NCBI RefSeq assembly: GCF_001650495.1
Contig: NZ_LWCS01000023.1
Coordinates: 50,828-114,827, forward strand
Direction of reading: 5' to 3'
Length of the DNA stretch: 64,000 nt
From: Mycolicibacterium iranicum
GTDB taxonomy: Bacteria; Actinomycetota; Actinomycetes; Mycobacteriales; Mycobacteriaceae
Below are positions 1 to 8,315 of the stretch, one piece after another (position 1 is the first letter of the stretch; the number at the start of each line of letters is the position of its first letter). The translations under genes and the position numbers were made by a program. The notes under the pieces were generated by a model. That model was not told the DNA's origin. It saw only the letters and a program-made list of their open reading frames with translations, and ran no database searches.

Positions 1-2
1 AA

Positions 3-1616
3 GCCCCCATCGTCCACGTCTCGACGGTAGGAACCCCTGACGCCACCACAGGTGTCGTCACCGGCATCGTCACTGCCACGGACAGCGACGGTGACATGCC
101 GGTCATCACGGTGCCGGTGACGAGCACCAAGGGCGGCACCATAACGTTCGACTCTCACACCGGCGAATTCACCTACACCCCAAGCGAAGAAGCCCGCAGC
201 AACGCAGCCGACGGTGATGCGACCCCCGACGACCTGATCGATACGTTCACCGTCACCATCGACGACGGCCACCGCGGGACTACCGACGTCCTCGTCAGCG
301 TGACCGTCGAACCGGCCCTCGATGCCCCGACGAGCATCGGCGCTGACCCTGTCATCACCGGCAACGAGGACGAAGCGCTGGAGATCGACGTCGAGGGTCT
401 GCTCGCCAACGACTTCGACCCAGACGGGCCCCTGACCGTGACCGCGGTGGGCGGTGCTATCGGGGGCACGGTAAGCCTTCTCAATGGCATCATCACGTTC
501 AGCCCCACGGCCAATCACAATGGTCCGGCCGAGTTCACCTACACGGTTACCGACACCGGTGCCGGAACGATCACCCCTGTAACCCAAACCCTCACCATCG
601 CAGCGATAAACGATATTCCTACCGGCACCGTGAGCCAGGATGTACCCGATCCTGAGACTGGCTCCGTCGGCGGCTGGATTGACGGGGCCGACGTGGACGG
701 CGACGGACTCACCTACAGCGGACCTAAGACTACCGAGCACGGGACCGTGACCATCGATCCGACCACCGGTGAATTCACCTACACCCCGAATCCCGACGAC
801 ACGAAACCAATTCTGGATTTCGGTTTTGAAACTGGTACGACCGCGGGCTGGAACACCGGAAGCCAGGCTGGCAGCCCTCTCAGCGGTCCGATATCGGCTC
901 CGGGTCACGGAGTGACGGTTACCAACGGTACGTCGACCTTCTCAGGAGGGGGGACGACCTGGACATACACGGCGAAGGGCGCTCACGCAGGAGTTCTGGC
1001 GCCGCGAAACGGCTCACCGACGTTCCAGGACGCTGCCGCCGCACTCGGGCTAACGGCCGCCGAAGCGCAGGCCATCGTCACTACCAGCGGCGCGGCGATC
1101 ACCAACGCGTCGTGGATCACCAAGGACGTGAACCTGACCGCCGGTGAGACGTACACGATTGCCTGGAATTACCTCAGCACTGATTACGAACCATTCAACG
1201 ACGGCTCCGTGACGTCCCTGGTGTACACCGGAGCAGGCCCAGCTCCGACCATCTCCGTCAACAATTACGACGCGCGATACGCGCTGCTGGGCTTCACGAA
1301 CATCGGCACCGGTGACTACTCGACCGGATCGTATGGATCCACCGGTTGGCAAACGGCCACCTACCAGGTCTCGCAAACGGGTACCTATCGGCTGGGCTTC
1401 GTGGCGTTCAATCTCAGCGACACGGCCCTGTCCCCAGTGCTGCTCATCGACGACGGCCCGGGGACCACGCTCCGCAACGGTCAACCTTTCAACCCCGTCC
1501 CTCCGAACAACCCGACCGTTCCTGACAACAGTGCTACCAGCGATTCGTTCGACGTCACCATTGACGACGGCAATGGCGGCATCACGACGGTGACGGTGAC
1601 AGTACCGCTTTCCTGA
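3..1616 (+). CDS. Large Ig-like (tandem cadherin-like repeat) exported protein, 3' part
   Basis: The frame is open from the first bases of the window, so this is the C-terminal part of a longer protein and the ATG at 96 is probably internal. It holds repeated beta-sandwich units marked by GEFTYTP, FTVTIDDG and ITFSP-type strands, usual in large secreted or surface actinobacterial proteins. The last unit is split: after GEFTYTPNPDD come about 225 residues of different sequence starting with an FGFETG...GWNT motif (as in carbohydrate-binding or adhesin jelly-roll domains). The Ig-like unit then resumes with SDSFDVTIDDG and the protein stops. No membrane anchor or sorting motif is visible at the C-terminus. 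Role inferred: surface adhesion or cell-envelope scaffold; no specific function can be assigned. Confidence 0.8.
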   Translation, partial: APIVHVSTVGTPDATTGVVTGIVTATDSDGDMPVITVPVTSTKGGTITFDSHTGEFTYTPSEEARSNAADGDATPDDLIDTFTVTIDDGHRGTTDVLVSVTVEPALDAPTSIGADPVITGNEDEALEIDVEGLLANDFDPDGPLTVTAVGGAIGGTVSLLNGIITFSPTANHNGPAEFTYTVTDTGAGTITPVTQTLTIAAINDIPTGTVSQDVPDPETGSVGGWIDGADVDGDGLTYSGPKTTEHGTVTIDPTTGEFTYTPNPDDTKPILDFGFETGTTAGWNTGSQAGSPLSGPISAPGHGVTVTNGTSTFSGGGTTWTYTAKGAHAGVLAPRNGSPTFQDAAAALGLTAAEAQAIVTTSGAAITNASWITKDVNLTAGETYTIAWNYLSTDYEPFNDGSVTSLVYTGAGPAPTISVNNYDARYALLGFTNIGTGDYSTGSYGSTGWQTATYQVSQTGTYRLGFVAFNLSDTALSPVLLIDDGPGTTLRNGQPFNPVPPNNPTVPDNSATSDSFDVTIDDGNGGITTVTVTVPLS

Positions 1617-1666
1617 AGAAGAGCCCGGCCTCGGTTCTGGCGCCGGAGACACCGACGGACAGTACG

Positions 1667-1710
1667 CGACCTGTGCCCCTGCACCGAGACGGGTGCAGGG
1701 GCACAGGTCG
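1667..1710. terminator. Bidirectional hairpin terminator
   Basis: Perfect 19-bp inverted repeat (1667-1685 and 1692-1710) with a 6-base loop, lying between two convergent genes. It lacks a strong U-tract, as is common in mycobacteria, but symmetry and position fit a shared terminator. Confidence 0.8.
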
Positions 1711-1735
1711 ATTCCAACCCCTGAAGTCGACCTAC

Positions 1736-2182
1736 TCAGTCGGTAGGGGGCGCGAGCACGAAGTCGGCGAAGTCGAAACCGGGTACCACGACGCAGCTCA
1801 CCAGGCACGGCTGGTCGTCGCGCGGCCTGGCTCGTTGCCAGTGCCCCGGCGGCACCACGAACTGCGGGTTCTCGCCGGCCAGGATGTCGGCGCCGAGGAC
1901 ATGGGTGGCGGCGGTGTCCTGGCGCGGGCCCACTTCCAGCAGGAGCGGCCCGCCGCAGTGATAGAGCCACAATTCGGCGCTGCGCACCGTGTGCCACGCG
2001 GACTGCTGACCCGGCAGGAGCAGAAACAGGATCGCGGTCCCGGCGTTGCGCGGACCTGTGTAGTCGGGCGGCAGGGCAGACTGCGGAACCGTCAGCTCAC
2101 TGCGCCAGGTCTCCCGAAACCAGCCGCCCTCGGGATGCGGCGAGAGGTCGAGACGACGCGCCCATTCGGGAAGATCGCTCAT
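1736..2182 (-). CDS. Cupin family protein (DUF985-like)
   Basis: A 148-residue single-domain protein matching the cupin_5/DUF985 pattern: HPEGGWFRETWR near the N-terminus, then AWHTVRSAELWLYHCGGPL and a C-terminal VPPGHWQRAR strand. These cupins form a small beta-barrel that may bind metal or sugar nucleotide; their reaction is generally unknown. The gene stands alone, convergent with the upstream Ig-like gene and divergent from the small membrane protein at 2209. Start ATG at 2182 gives full family length. Family assignment is good, function open. Confidence 0.85.
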   Translation of the reverse strand: MSDLPEWARRLDLSPHPEGGWFRETWRSELTVPQSALPPDYTGPRNAGTAILFLLLPGQQSAWHTVRSAELWLYHCGGPLLLEVGPRQDTAATHVLGADILAGENPQFVVPPGHWQRARPRDDQPCLVSCVVVPGFDFADFVLAPPTD

Positions 2183-2208
2183 CGGCTCACCCTAGTAGGC
2201 TTCTGCGC

Positions 2209-2625
2209 ATGGCTCGCGCGCTTCCGGGGTGGCTGGTTGCGCTGTGCGCGCTCGTCGTCGCGGTCAGCGCCTGGCTGCCGTGGTTGACGTCCTCCGAGAG
2301 CGGCGGACGCGCCACCGCCATCGGCGGTGTGGTCGGTTCCATGCCGGTGCCCCCTCCCGGATTCGGCGTGGGTCAGTTGGTCGTGCTGCTGGCGTCGACG
2401 CTGGTGGTGGCCGGCGCGATGGCCGCGCGCGGCATCTCCGGCCGGCTGGCATCGTCGGCTGCGCTGGCGATTTCGCTGGTGTTGGTGGCGCTGGCGGTCT
2501 GGTACTACCGGCTCTACGTGTACCCCCCGGTGTCCGCCGGCTACGGCCTCTACGTCGGCGGCTCGATCGCCCTGGTGGCCGCGGCACTGTCGGTGTGGAC
2601 GATGCTCGCGTCATGGGCGCGATGA
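2209..2625 (+). CDS. Small membrane protein, four predicted TM segments
   Basis: A 138-residue, very hydrophobic protein with about four membrane segments (roughly residues 5-25, 50-72, 80-100 and 112-134) and a short polar loop after the first, which contains SSESGGRA. It resembles unnamed mycobacterial integral membrane proteins and has no recognised catalytic motif. It lies 26 bp from the divergent cupin gene and is followed 27 bp later by an acetyltransferase, so the two may be co-transcribed. Function unknown. Confidence 0.65.
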   Translation: MARALPGWLVALCALVVAVSAWLPWLTSSESGGRATAIGGVVGSMPVPPPGFGVGQLVVLLASTLVVAGAMAARGISGRLASSAALAISLVLVALAVWYYRLYVYPPVSAGYGLYVGGSIALVAAALSVWTMLASWAR

Positions 2626-2652
2626 GCGCTCGCGCGAAGAGCGGATGACAAC

Positions 2653-3249
2653 GTGACCGGCTTCGCCGAACCCGTGTCGCTGACGGGCGAACGCTTCGTG
2701 ACGTTGGAACCCCTTACCCGCGAGCATGTTCCGGAGATCGAGGCGGAAGTCGCCGGTGGTGCGCTCGATTCGCTGTGGTTCACCGGAGCGCCGAAATCGA
2801 CGAGCGCGCAAGAATGGGTGGACGCACGCCTGGGCGCGCAGTCGCCCGACACCGGGCTGACTTTCGTCGTGCGCGACCACGCCGGCGCACTGGTCGGATC
2901 CTCGAGCTATCTCAATGTCGACGGCCCCAACCGGCGGTTGGAGATCGGCTACACCTGGTATGTCGACCGGGTGCGGCGCACCGGAGTCAATACCGAGTGC
3001 AAACTGCTCATGCTCGGACATGCCTTCGACGAGTTGAGTTGTGTCGCAGTCGAATTCCGCACCCACTTCTTCAACGCAGCGAGCCGGGCGGCGATCGAGC
3101 GTTTGGGCGCCAAGCTCGACGGCGTACTGCGCAGTCATCAACTGCTGCCCGACGGCTCCCGGCGCGACACCGTCGTCTATTCGATCCTCGACATCGAGTG
3201 GCCCGCCGTGCGCAACAACCTGCGATTCCGGTTGGACCGCCGTAGCTAG
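2653..3249 (+). CDS. GNAT-family N-acetyltransferase
   Basis: A 198-residue protein of the RimJ/RimL-like GNAT subgroup (acetyltransferase_3). It starts at GTG 2653 and shows LTGERFVTLEPLT at the N-terminus, a central strand with RRLEIGYTWY, and NAASRAAIERLGAKLDG, the typical acetyl-CoA-side helix. The R-R/G-x-G/A loop is represented by RRTGVNTECK. Such enzymes transfer acetyl from acetyl-CoA to an amine of a protein or small molecule; the substrate cannot be read from sequence. It ends 3 bases before the convergent isochorismatase-like gene. Confidence 0.88.
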   Translation: MTGFAEPVSLTGERFVTLEPLTREHVPEIEAEVAGGALDSLWFTGAPKSTSAQEWVDARLGAQSPDTGLTFVVRDHAGALVGSSSYLNVDGPNRRLEIGYTWYVDRVRRTGVNTECKLLMLGHAFDELSCVAVEFRTHFFNAASRAAIERLGAKLDGVLRSHQLLPDGSRRDTVVYSILDIEWPAVRNNLRFRLDRRS

Positions 3250-3252
3250 GCC

Positions 3253-3810
3253 TCAGATCCGGCCCAGGTCGACGTCGGCAGTGGACTCGACCGTCGCAGT
3301 CCGGCCCGGAGCCGCCTGGTGTTCCCAGTACAGGTTCGTGTGCGCGATCACTGCTTCCACCGGCGGCGCACCCCACTGCGTCTTGTCGCCCGCGGTGTGC
3401 GCGTCACCTACGAGGGTGACGTCGTAGCCGCGGGTGAAGGCGCCGTGCAGGGTGGAGCGCACGCACGCGTCGGTCTCCGACCCTGTGACGACGAGACGCC
3501 CGACATTCCGTTTTTCGAGCAGGTCTTCCAGATCGGTGGCCTCGAAAGAATCGCCATAGTTTTTGTCCACCACCGGTTCGTCGATTCCCGGGGTGAGTTC
3601 CGAGACGATCTGCCAGCCGTCGCTGCCCTTCACGAGACCCTCGTCGTGATGGCGCACCCACACCACGGGAACGTGTTCGCGGCGTGCCCTGTCCACCAGA
3701 GCGGCGATGTTGGCGACGACGGCGTCACGCCGGTACGCGCCGTCGACGACGGCATTCTGCACGTCGATGACGAGAAGTGCGCTGGTCGAACGGTTTTCGA
3801 GGGTGGTCAT
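3253..3810 (-). CDS. Isochorismatase-like cysteine hydrolase
   Basis: A 185-residue hydrolase of the isochorismatase/nicotinamidase superfamily. The D-K-C triad candidates are visible: Asp in LLVIDVQNA (about residue 16), Lys in VDKNYGDSF and Cys in ETDACVRST (about residue 115). ATG at 3810 is chosen because the longer frame runs back into the HxlR gene. It lies 11 bases after the HxlR stop and looks like the last gene of the thiolase-carotenoid oxygenase-HxlR operon. Substrate unknown: the family cleaves amides or vinyl ethers of small ring compounds. Confidence 0.9.
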   Translation of the reverse strand: MTTLENRSTSALLVIDVQNAVVDGAYRRDAVVANIAALVDRARREHVPVVWVRHHDEGLVKGSDGWQIVSELTPGIDEPVVDKNYGDSFEATDLEDLLEKRNVGRLVVTGSETDACVRSTLHGAFTRGYDVTLVGDAHTAGDKTQWGAPPVEAVIAHTNLYWEHQAAPGRTATVESTADVDLGRI

Positions 3811-3821
3811 GACACCATTGT

Positions 3822-4706
3822 CTACGAGACCGGCTGGATCTGCGCGCCGCGCAGGCGGGCGCGGCACTGGTCGCAGACCAGGGCGGGAGTGAACCGCCGG
3901 TCGCACGCCATGTGCGTCAGGATCACCGCCGCACCGTCGTGCGATGGGAACCACCGCTGCGCCCACGCCAGCGCGCACACCAGGACCGGGAAGAATGCCC
4001 GCCCTTTCTCGGTCAGCCGGTACCGGCCCTCGCTCTGAACGAGGATCCCTTCCTCGGTGAAGACGCTGAGTCTGTCGGCGATCGTCACCGGCGGGGCGCC
4101 CAGCTGAGTCTGGAAGTCGGTGAAGCGGCTGGCGCCGACGAACGCGGCGACAAGCAGGGCGAACCCCCACCGGTCACCGATGACGCTCATCGTCTGCGGG
4201 AACATCGCGGCGGCGCCGGAACGACGGACGGAGGAACGCCGACGGGTGCCGCCCGAAGGAATCGAACGCTCCCACGACCCGCTCGGACCCCACCGTGCGG
4301 AGATGCTTTTGTCATCGGCGGACTCGTCGCATGCTCGGCAGACCACCCGGGGCGCGAACTCTTCCCCGCAGGCTGTGTGCAGCATCCGGGGCAGGGGTTC
4401 GGGGTGGTCGGGGATCCAGCGCCGCTCCCACTCCCAGATCGAGGTCAGCATCGGCCACAGGGACCGGCTCTTCGGGGTGACCAGATACTCGGAGCGTGGC
4501 GGATTGACCTGATACTCGTTGCGGGACAGGAGTCCTTCAGAGGTCAGCGATTGCAGCCGGTTCGACAGCACGGCGTTGGACACCGGTAGCGCGGCAACGA
4601 AGTCGCGGTAGCGGCGAGCACCCAGCAGGGCGCGTTGCACGATGAGCAGCGTCCATTCGTCGCCGAGCAGACCGAGCATCCGCGCGACGGCGTTGGGGTC
4701 GCTCAC
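3822..4706 (-). CDS. Double HxlR-family winged-helix regulator
   Basis: A 294-residue protein made of two tandem HxlR-type HTH domains in one chain (residues about 1-110 and 160-270): GDEWTLLIVQRALLGARRY in the first and GDRWGFALLVAAFVGASRF in the second. Each half ends with a similar H-x2-C...F-x-P-x3-C-x2-C cluster (LHTACGEEF...CRAC; THMACDRRF...CDQC), which could bind a metal. GTG at 4706 is preferred because it overlaps the upstream stop as GTGA. HxlR proteins usually sense electrophiles or phenolics as dimers; here the dimer seems covalently joined. It probably controls its own operon. Confidence 0.88.
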   Translation of the reverse strand: MSDPNAVARMLGLLGDEWTLLIVQRALLGARRYRDFVAALPVSNAVLSNRLQSLTSEGLLSRNEYQVNPPRSEYLVTPKSRSLWPMLTSIWEWERRWIPDHPEPLPRMLHTACGEEFAPRVVCRACDESADDKSISARWGPSGSWERSIPSGGTRRRSSVRRSGAAAMFPQTMSVIGDRWGFALLVAAFVGASRFTDFQTQLGAPPVTIADRLSVFTEEGILVQSEGRYRLTEKGRAFFPVLVCALAWAQRWFPSHDGAAVILTHMACDRRFTPALVCDQCRARLRGAQIQPVS

Positions 4707-6223
4707 AGGCCGATTGCGGCGGCCGCGGACTCGCGCTGTCGCCAGCGGGGCAGGTCCGCGCCGGGTGCCCACGTCGAATGGGTACCGCTGGAGATCCGTT
4801 CGGGGAGTTGGATTTTGCAGACCGGACCCTCTTCGACCTGCGCGGCGTCGAACACCAGGCAGTACGAGGCGTCGACGTTCATGTCGGTGGTCAGCGTGAC
4901 AAGGTAGCCGTCATCTTCGGCGGTGCTGCCTACGCGGGGCGCCATCGCGGTCTCGCTGCCGTAGACGCCGTCCTCGAACGCGTACCGTTGTTCGGAGCCG
5001 GTGTGCAGATCGTGCCTGACCAGTCCGTCGAACAGGAACCAGGAGGGCTTGCCGGTCGCGGCGTAGGTGTAGCGGTAGGGGCGACCGGCGTTCGCCGGGT
5101 TGATCATGCCGAATTCGCTGATGCTGTCGGTCATCTGCTCTTCGCGCGCCGCGCCGGTTTTCAGGTTGAAGCGCCACCGGTGCAACCTGGCCTGCATGCG
5201 ATCGAGTGCTAGGAAGCGGAATGCACGCTGCCAGGTGTTGCCCATGCCATTGTCGGCGGGTTCGGGGTCGCCTTGGAAGAAGCCGTCGAGCACGATCTCA
5301 TCGCCGTCCTCGTAGGCGTTGGGGAAGTGGAGCACGTAGGTGGGATCGGCCTCGAACCACATGATCTGCGAGGAGTCACCCCGGCGGGGGATCACGGCGA
5401 ATCGCGACGCAACGTCGCGATGGAATCTGGGGAGATGGATGTTGCGCTCCAGCAGCGCGGCGTCCCAGAAAAGCGGAAAGTCGTTGAGGATCACGTAGTT
5501 GTCGGTGAACGCCATGTCGTGCGGCAGCCGCGGACCCGGCAGTTCGACATCGACGCCGTGCACGACGTCGCCGGCATCGTCGACCACCCCGTAGCGAAGA
5601 TACGGGGCTTGCTTGCTGTAGGAGAAGAACAGCAGTTCGCCGGTGCGGTCGTCGACCTTCGGATGGGCCGACACGCCCCAATCAGACGGGAAGCCGCCGT
5701 TCCAGGTTTCCTTGCCGAGATTCTCGGCGGTGCAGGGGTCGATGCGGTACAGATCGCCGCACTGATAATGGCTCGTCAACGCCACACCGCGGTGCACGAC
5801 GACGTCGGTGGACGAGGCATCCTTCATCAATGTGCGTGCGCCCCAGCCGTAGTCGCGGTGTGCGAGCTCGATCGGTTCAGCGATGCCGGGCCACAGCGCG
5901 CCGCCTGCCTCGTTCTCGGCGAGAAAGCCGTCGGTGCGCACGAATCTGTTGCGGTAGAACGCCTTACCGTCGCGGAAGCCGACAATGTGCAGCATGCCGT
6001 CCCCGTCGAACGGGTGATAGCTCTTCAGCGCGGGATGGAGAGGGTTCTCGGTATTGCGCAGGTATACGCCGTCGAGATCGTGCGGGATCTGTCCCTCCAC
6101 GACGTCGAGGTCGTCGGCGTCCCACTCAGTGGTCTGTGGGCGCCAGGGGCCCGTGCGGTAGGGGTGATCGTCGTCTTCGGGCAGTGTCGAAAGGAATTTG
6201 CCGACGATCTCGGTGACGCTCAC
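4703..6223 (-). CDS. Carotenoid oxygenase (RPE65/CCD family)
   Basis: A 506-residue non-haem iron dioxygenase of the carotenoid cleavage family, full length. The four iron-binding His positions can be placed in VSAHPKVDD, LPHDMAFTDN, LHFPNAYEDG and the C-terminal SSGTHSTW. The start is GTG 6223, inside the thiolase stop (GTGA overlap); longer in-frame starts lie within thiolase. It cleaves a conjugated or styryl double bond with O2. The substrate may be an apocarotenoid or a lignin-type stilbene, and the thiolase neighbour suggests aldehyde or acid products are processed further. A carotenoid operon lies 34 kb away in the same window. Confidence 0.93.
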   Translation of the reverse strand: MSVTEIVGKFLSTLPEDDDHPYRTGPWRPQTTEWDADDLDVVEGQIPHDLDGVYLRNTENPLHPALKSYHPFDGDGMLHIVGFRDGKAFYRNRFVRTDGFLAENEAGGALWPGIAEPIELAHRDYGWGARTLMKDASSTDVVVHRGVALTSHYQCGDLYRIDPCTAENLGKETWNGGFPSDWGVSAHPKVDDRTGELLFFSYSKQAPYLRYGVVDDAGDVVHGVDVELPGPRLPHDMAFTDNYVILNDFPLFWDAALLERNIHLPRFHRDVASRFAVIPRRGDSSQIMWFEADPTYVLHFPNAYEDGDEIVLDGFFQGDPEPADNGMGNTWQRAFRFLALDRMQARLHRWRFNLKTGAAREEQMTDSISEFGMINPANAGRPYRYTYAATGKPSWFLFDGLVRHDLHTGSEQRYAFEDGVYGSETAMAPRVGSTAEDDGYLVTLTTDMNVDASYCLVFDAAQVEEGPVCKIQLPERISSGTHSTWAPGADLPRWRQRESAAAAIGL

Positions 6224-7440
6224 GGTGTTCTCCCAACGACGAAGCTGACGGTGGTGGCAGTACTGCCGCCGAAGTTCAACGTGCCGAACGTTTTTGCGTC
6301 GTCGACCTGGTAGTCGCCCGCAGTGCCGCTGACCTGTCGGGCGGCGTCGACGAGCATTCTCACCCCGGTCGCGCCGACGGGATGTCCGCCACCGATCAGG
6401 CCGCCGCTCGGATTGATCGGCAGCCGGCCGCCGATCGCAATGTCGCCCGCCTCGATGGCTTTCCACGATTCGCCCGGCTCGGTCAGCCCGATGTGGTCGA
6501 TGGCGAGATATTCGCTGGGGGTGAAGCAGTCGTGCACTTCGAATCCGTCGAGGTCGCCGAGCGTGACGTGGGCGCGGTCGAAGGCGTCGAGGACGGCGGT
6601 GCGAACGTGGGGGAAGACGTACGTGCGGTCGGCGGCGCGGTCCAGCTTCTGGCGCAACCCCAGCCCGACGGTGCGATGACCCCACCCGTCGATCCGGCCG
6701 AGCGGCCGCGCGGTGGGGTGGTCGCGCAACCACTCGTCGGTGACCAGGACGACGCCTGCGCCGCCGTCGGTGATCTGGCTGCAGTCGAAACGGCGTACCC
6801 GACCCTCCACCACCGGGTTCTGGATGTCGTCGTCGGTCAGCGACTCGGGCACCGACCAGGTTCGGGTCTGAGCGCGCGGATTGGCGCGCGCGTTGGCGAA
6901 GTTCAGTGCCGCGATGGCACGCAGATGCGCAGGCTCGAGCCCGTAACGGCGGTCGTACTCGGCGGCAACGACGTCGAACATGTGGGGCCACATGAACTTC
7001 GCGTCCTGACCTTCGTGGCCGGTCCACGCTGCGGTTCCCAGAATCGCCGTCGCAGTATCGCCGGGCACCGTCTTCTCCAGTTCCACACCGACGACCAGTG
7101 CTGTCCGGTACGCGCCGGAACGCAGGTCGGCGATGGCGGACAGGGTGGCGACACTGCCCGAGGCGCAGGCCGCCTCGTGGCGAACCGCCGGAGTGCCCCA
7201 CAGTCCGTCGTCGACGGTGGCAGGCATGGCGCCGAGGTGTCCCTGGCGGGCGAACAGCTCTCCGAAGGCATTGCCGACATGCACGACGCCGACCTCGCCG
7301 GCGTCGATTCGGGCTGCGTCGAGCGTCGAACTCACGATCTCGGCCGTCAGTCCCGAGAAGTCCAGACCTTCTCGATCGATATTGCGCGCGAAGTCACTCT
7401 GATACCCACCCAGGATCCAGACGCCCGTCGAGCCCATCAC
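6220..7440 (-). CDS. SCP-x type thiolase / acetyl-CoA acetyltransferase family
   Basis: A 406-residue thiolase-fold enzyme of the sterol carrier protein-x group. The nucleophilic Cys is in HEAACASGS (residue 92), and the catalytic His region appears as FEVHDCFTPSE and GGGHPVGATGVR. The classical second Cys loop is absent, as expected for SCP-x members. It is the first gene of a four-gene minus-strand operon and overlaps the carotenoid oxygenase by four bases. Likely a CoA-thioester cleaving or retro-Claisen step on branched or isoprenoid acyl chains; the substrate is inferred, not shown. Confidence 0.9.
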   Translation of the reverse strand: MMGSTGVWILGGYQSDFARNIDREGLDFSGLTAEIVSSTLDAARIDAGEVGVVHVGNAFGELFARQGHLGAMPATVDDGLWGTPAVRHEAACASGSVATLSAIADLRSGAYRTALVVGVELEKTVPGDTATAILGTAAWTGHEGQDAKFMWPHMFDVVAAEYDRRYGLEPAHLRAIAALNFANARANPRAQTRTWSVPESLTDDDIQNPVVEGRVRRFDCSQITDGGAGVVLVTDEWLRDHPTARPLGRIDGWGHRTVGLGLRQKLDRAADRTYVFPHVRTAVLDAFDRAHVTLGDLDGFEVHDCFTPSEYLAIDHIGLTEPGESWKAIEAGDIAIGGRLPINPSGGLIGGGHPVGATGVRMLVDAARQVSGTAGDYQVDDAKTFGTLNFGGSTATTVSFVVGRTP

Positions 7441-7628
7441 GGCACCGTACTACAACTAGCAGAGTGACTGAAGGCGGGCGGCCCCGCCGGCTCGAGTCTG
7501 AACCGACGAGACCTTGGCAGGCGTCACTGTCGACCGTCGACGCCTGTCCCACGGCTGCATTGCCCCCGCACCCGGGAAGCAAACCCCCTGCTGTGTACGT
7601 CGGACTGCTCATTTGGGATTCTGTAGCC

Positions 7629-8315
7629 ATGACAGAACTGTCGGGCCACGAGCTCGCGCAGCGCATGGCGGAGTTGGCCCGCGCAGTGGCAGCGCCTCGA
7701 AAGGTCGAAGACGTCCTGTCCGATGTCACCGCCGAAGCGAAGCGGCTGATCCCGGGAACCGACGCCGCCGGTGTTCTGTTGATCGGCAAGTCCGGGAAGT
7801 GGGACTCGGTGGCGGCCACGTCGGACCTGCCTCACCGGCTCGACGCGCTGCAGATGAAATACCGCGAGGGGCCGTGCTATCAAGCGGCGCTGGACGATCT
7901 CATCGTGCGGAGCGACGACTTCCGTTCCGAGCAGCGGTGGCCGTTGTACTCGGCGGCTGTCGTCGAACTCGGCATCCTCAGTGCGCTGTCGTTCAAGCTC
8001 TACACGAGCAGCCAGACCGCGGGTGCGCTGAACCTGTTCGCAACGAAGGCCAGTGCGTTCAACGGGGAGGCCGAGACGATTGGTGCGGTGCTCGCCGCGC
8101 ACGCGGCCGCCGCGATCCTGTCGAGCCGGGAAAGCGAACAGCTGGTGTCGGCGCTGTCGACCCGGGACCGGATCGGTCAAGCCAAGGGAATCATCATGGA
8201 GCGTTACGACATCGATGATGTCGCGGCGTTCGAGATGCTGCGCAAGCTCTCACAGGACAGCAACGTCAAACTCGTCGAGGTAGCTCAGAAGGTCATCGAT
8301 ACCAGGGGCACCTAG
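7629..8315 (+). CDS. GAF-ANTAR domain RNA-binding antitermination regulator
   Basis: A 228-residue protein with a GAF sensor domain (about residues 15-160, including CYQAALDD and GALNLFAT) and a C-terminal ANTAR domain (about 170-225: LSTRDRIGQAKGIIMERY, then AFEMLRKLSQ). ANTAR domains bind two-hexaloop RNA structures to suppress transcription termination; mycobacteria carry several with GAF sensors. ATG 7629 is chosen at the domain boundary; upstream in-frame codons show no family similarity. The gene ends tail-to-tail with the XRE regulator, overlapping by four bases. Ligand and target RNAs unknown. Confidence 0.9.
   Translation: MTELSGHELAQRMAELARAVAAPRKVEDVLSDVTAEAKRLIPGTDAAGVLLIGKSGKWDSVAATSDLPHRLDALQMKYREGPCYQAALDDLIVRSDDFRSEQRWPLYSAAVVELGILSALSFKLYTSSQTAGALNLFATKASAFNGEAETIGAVLAAHAAAAILSSRESEQLVSALSTRDRIGQAKGIIMERYDIDDVAAFEMLRKLSQDSNVKLVEVAQKVIDTRGT

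Noticed and set aside
4703..7201. Apparent 832-codon minus-strand frame joining carotenoid oxygenase to an N-terminal extension
   Set aside because: The extension lies out of frame inside the thiolase gene and is Arg/Pro-rich shadow translation; the GTG at 6223 gives the normal enzyme.
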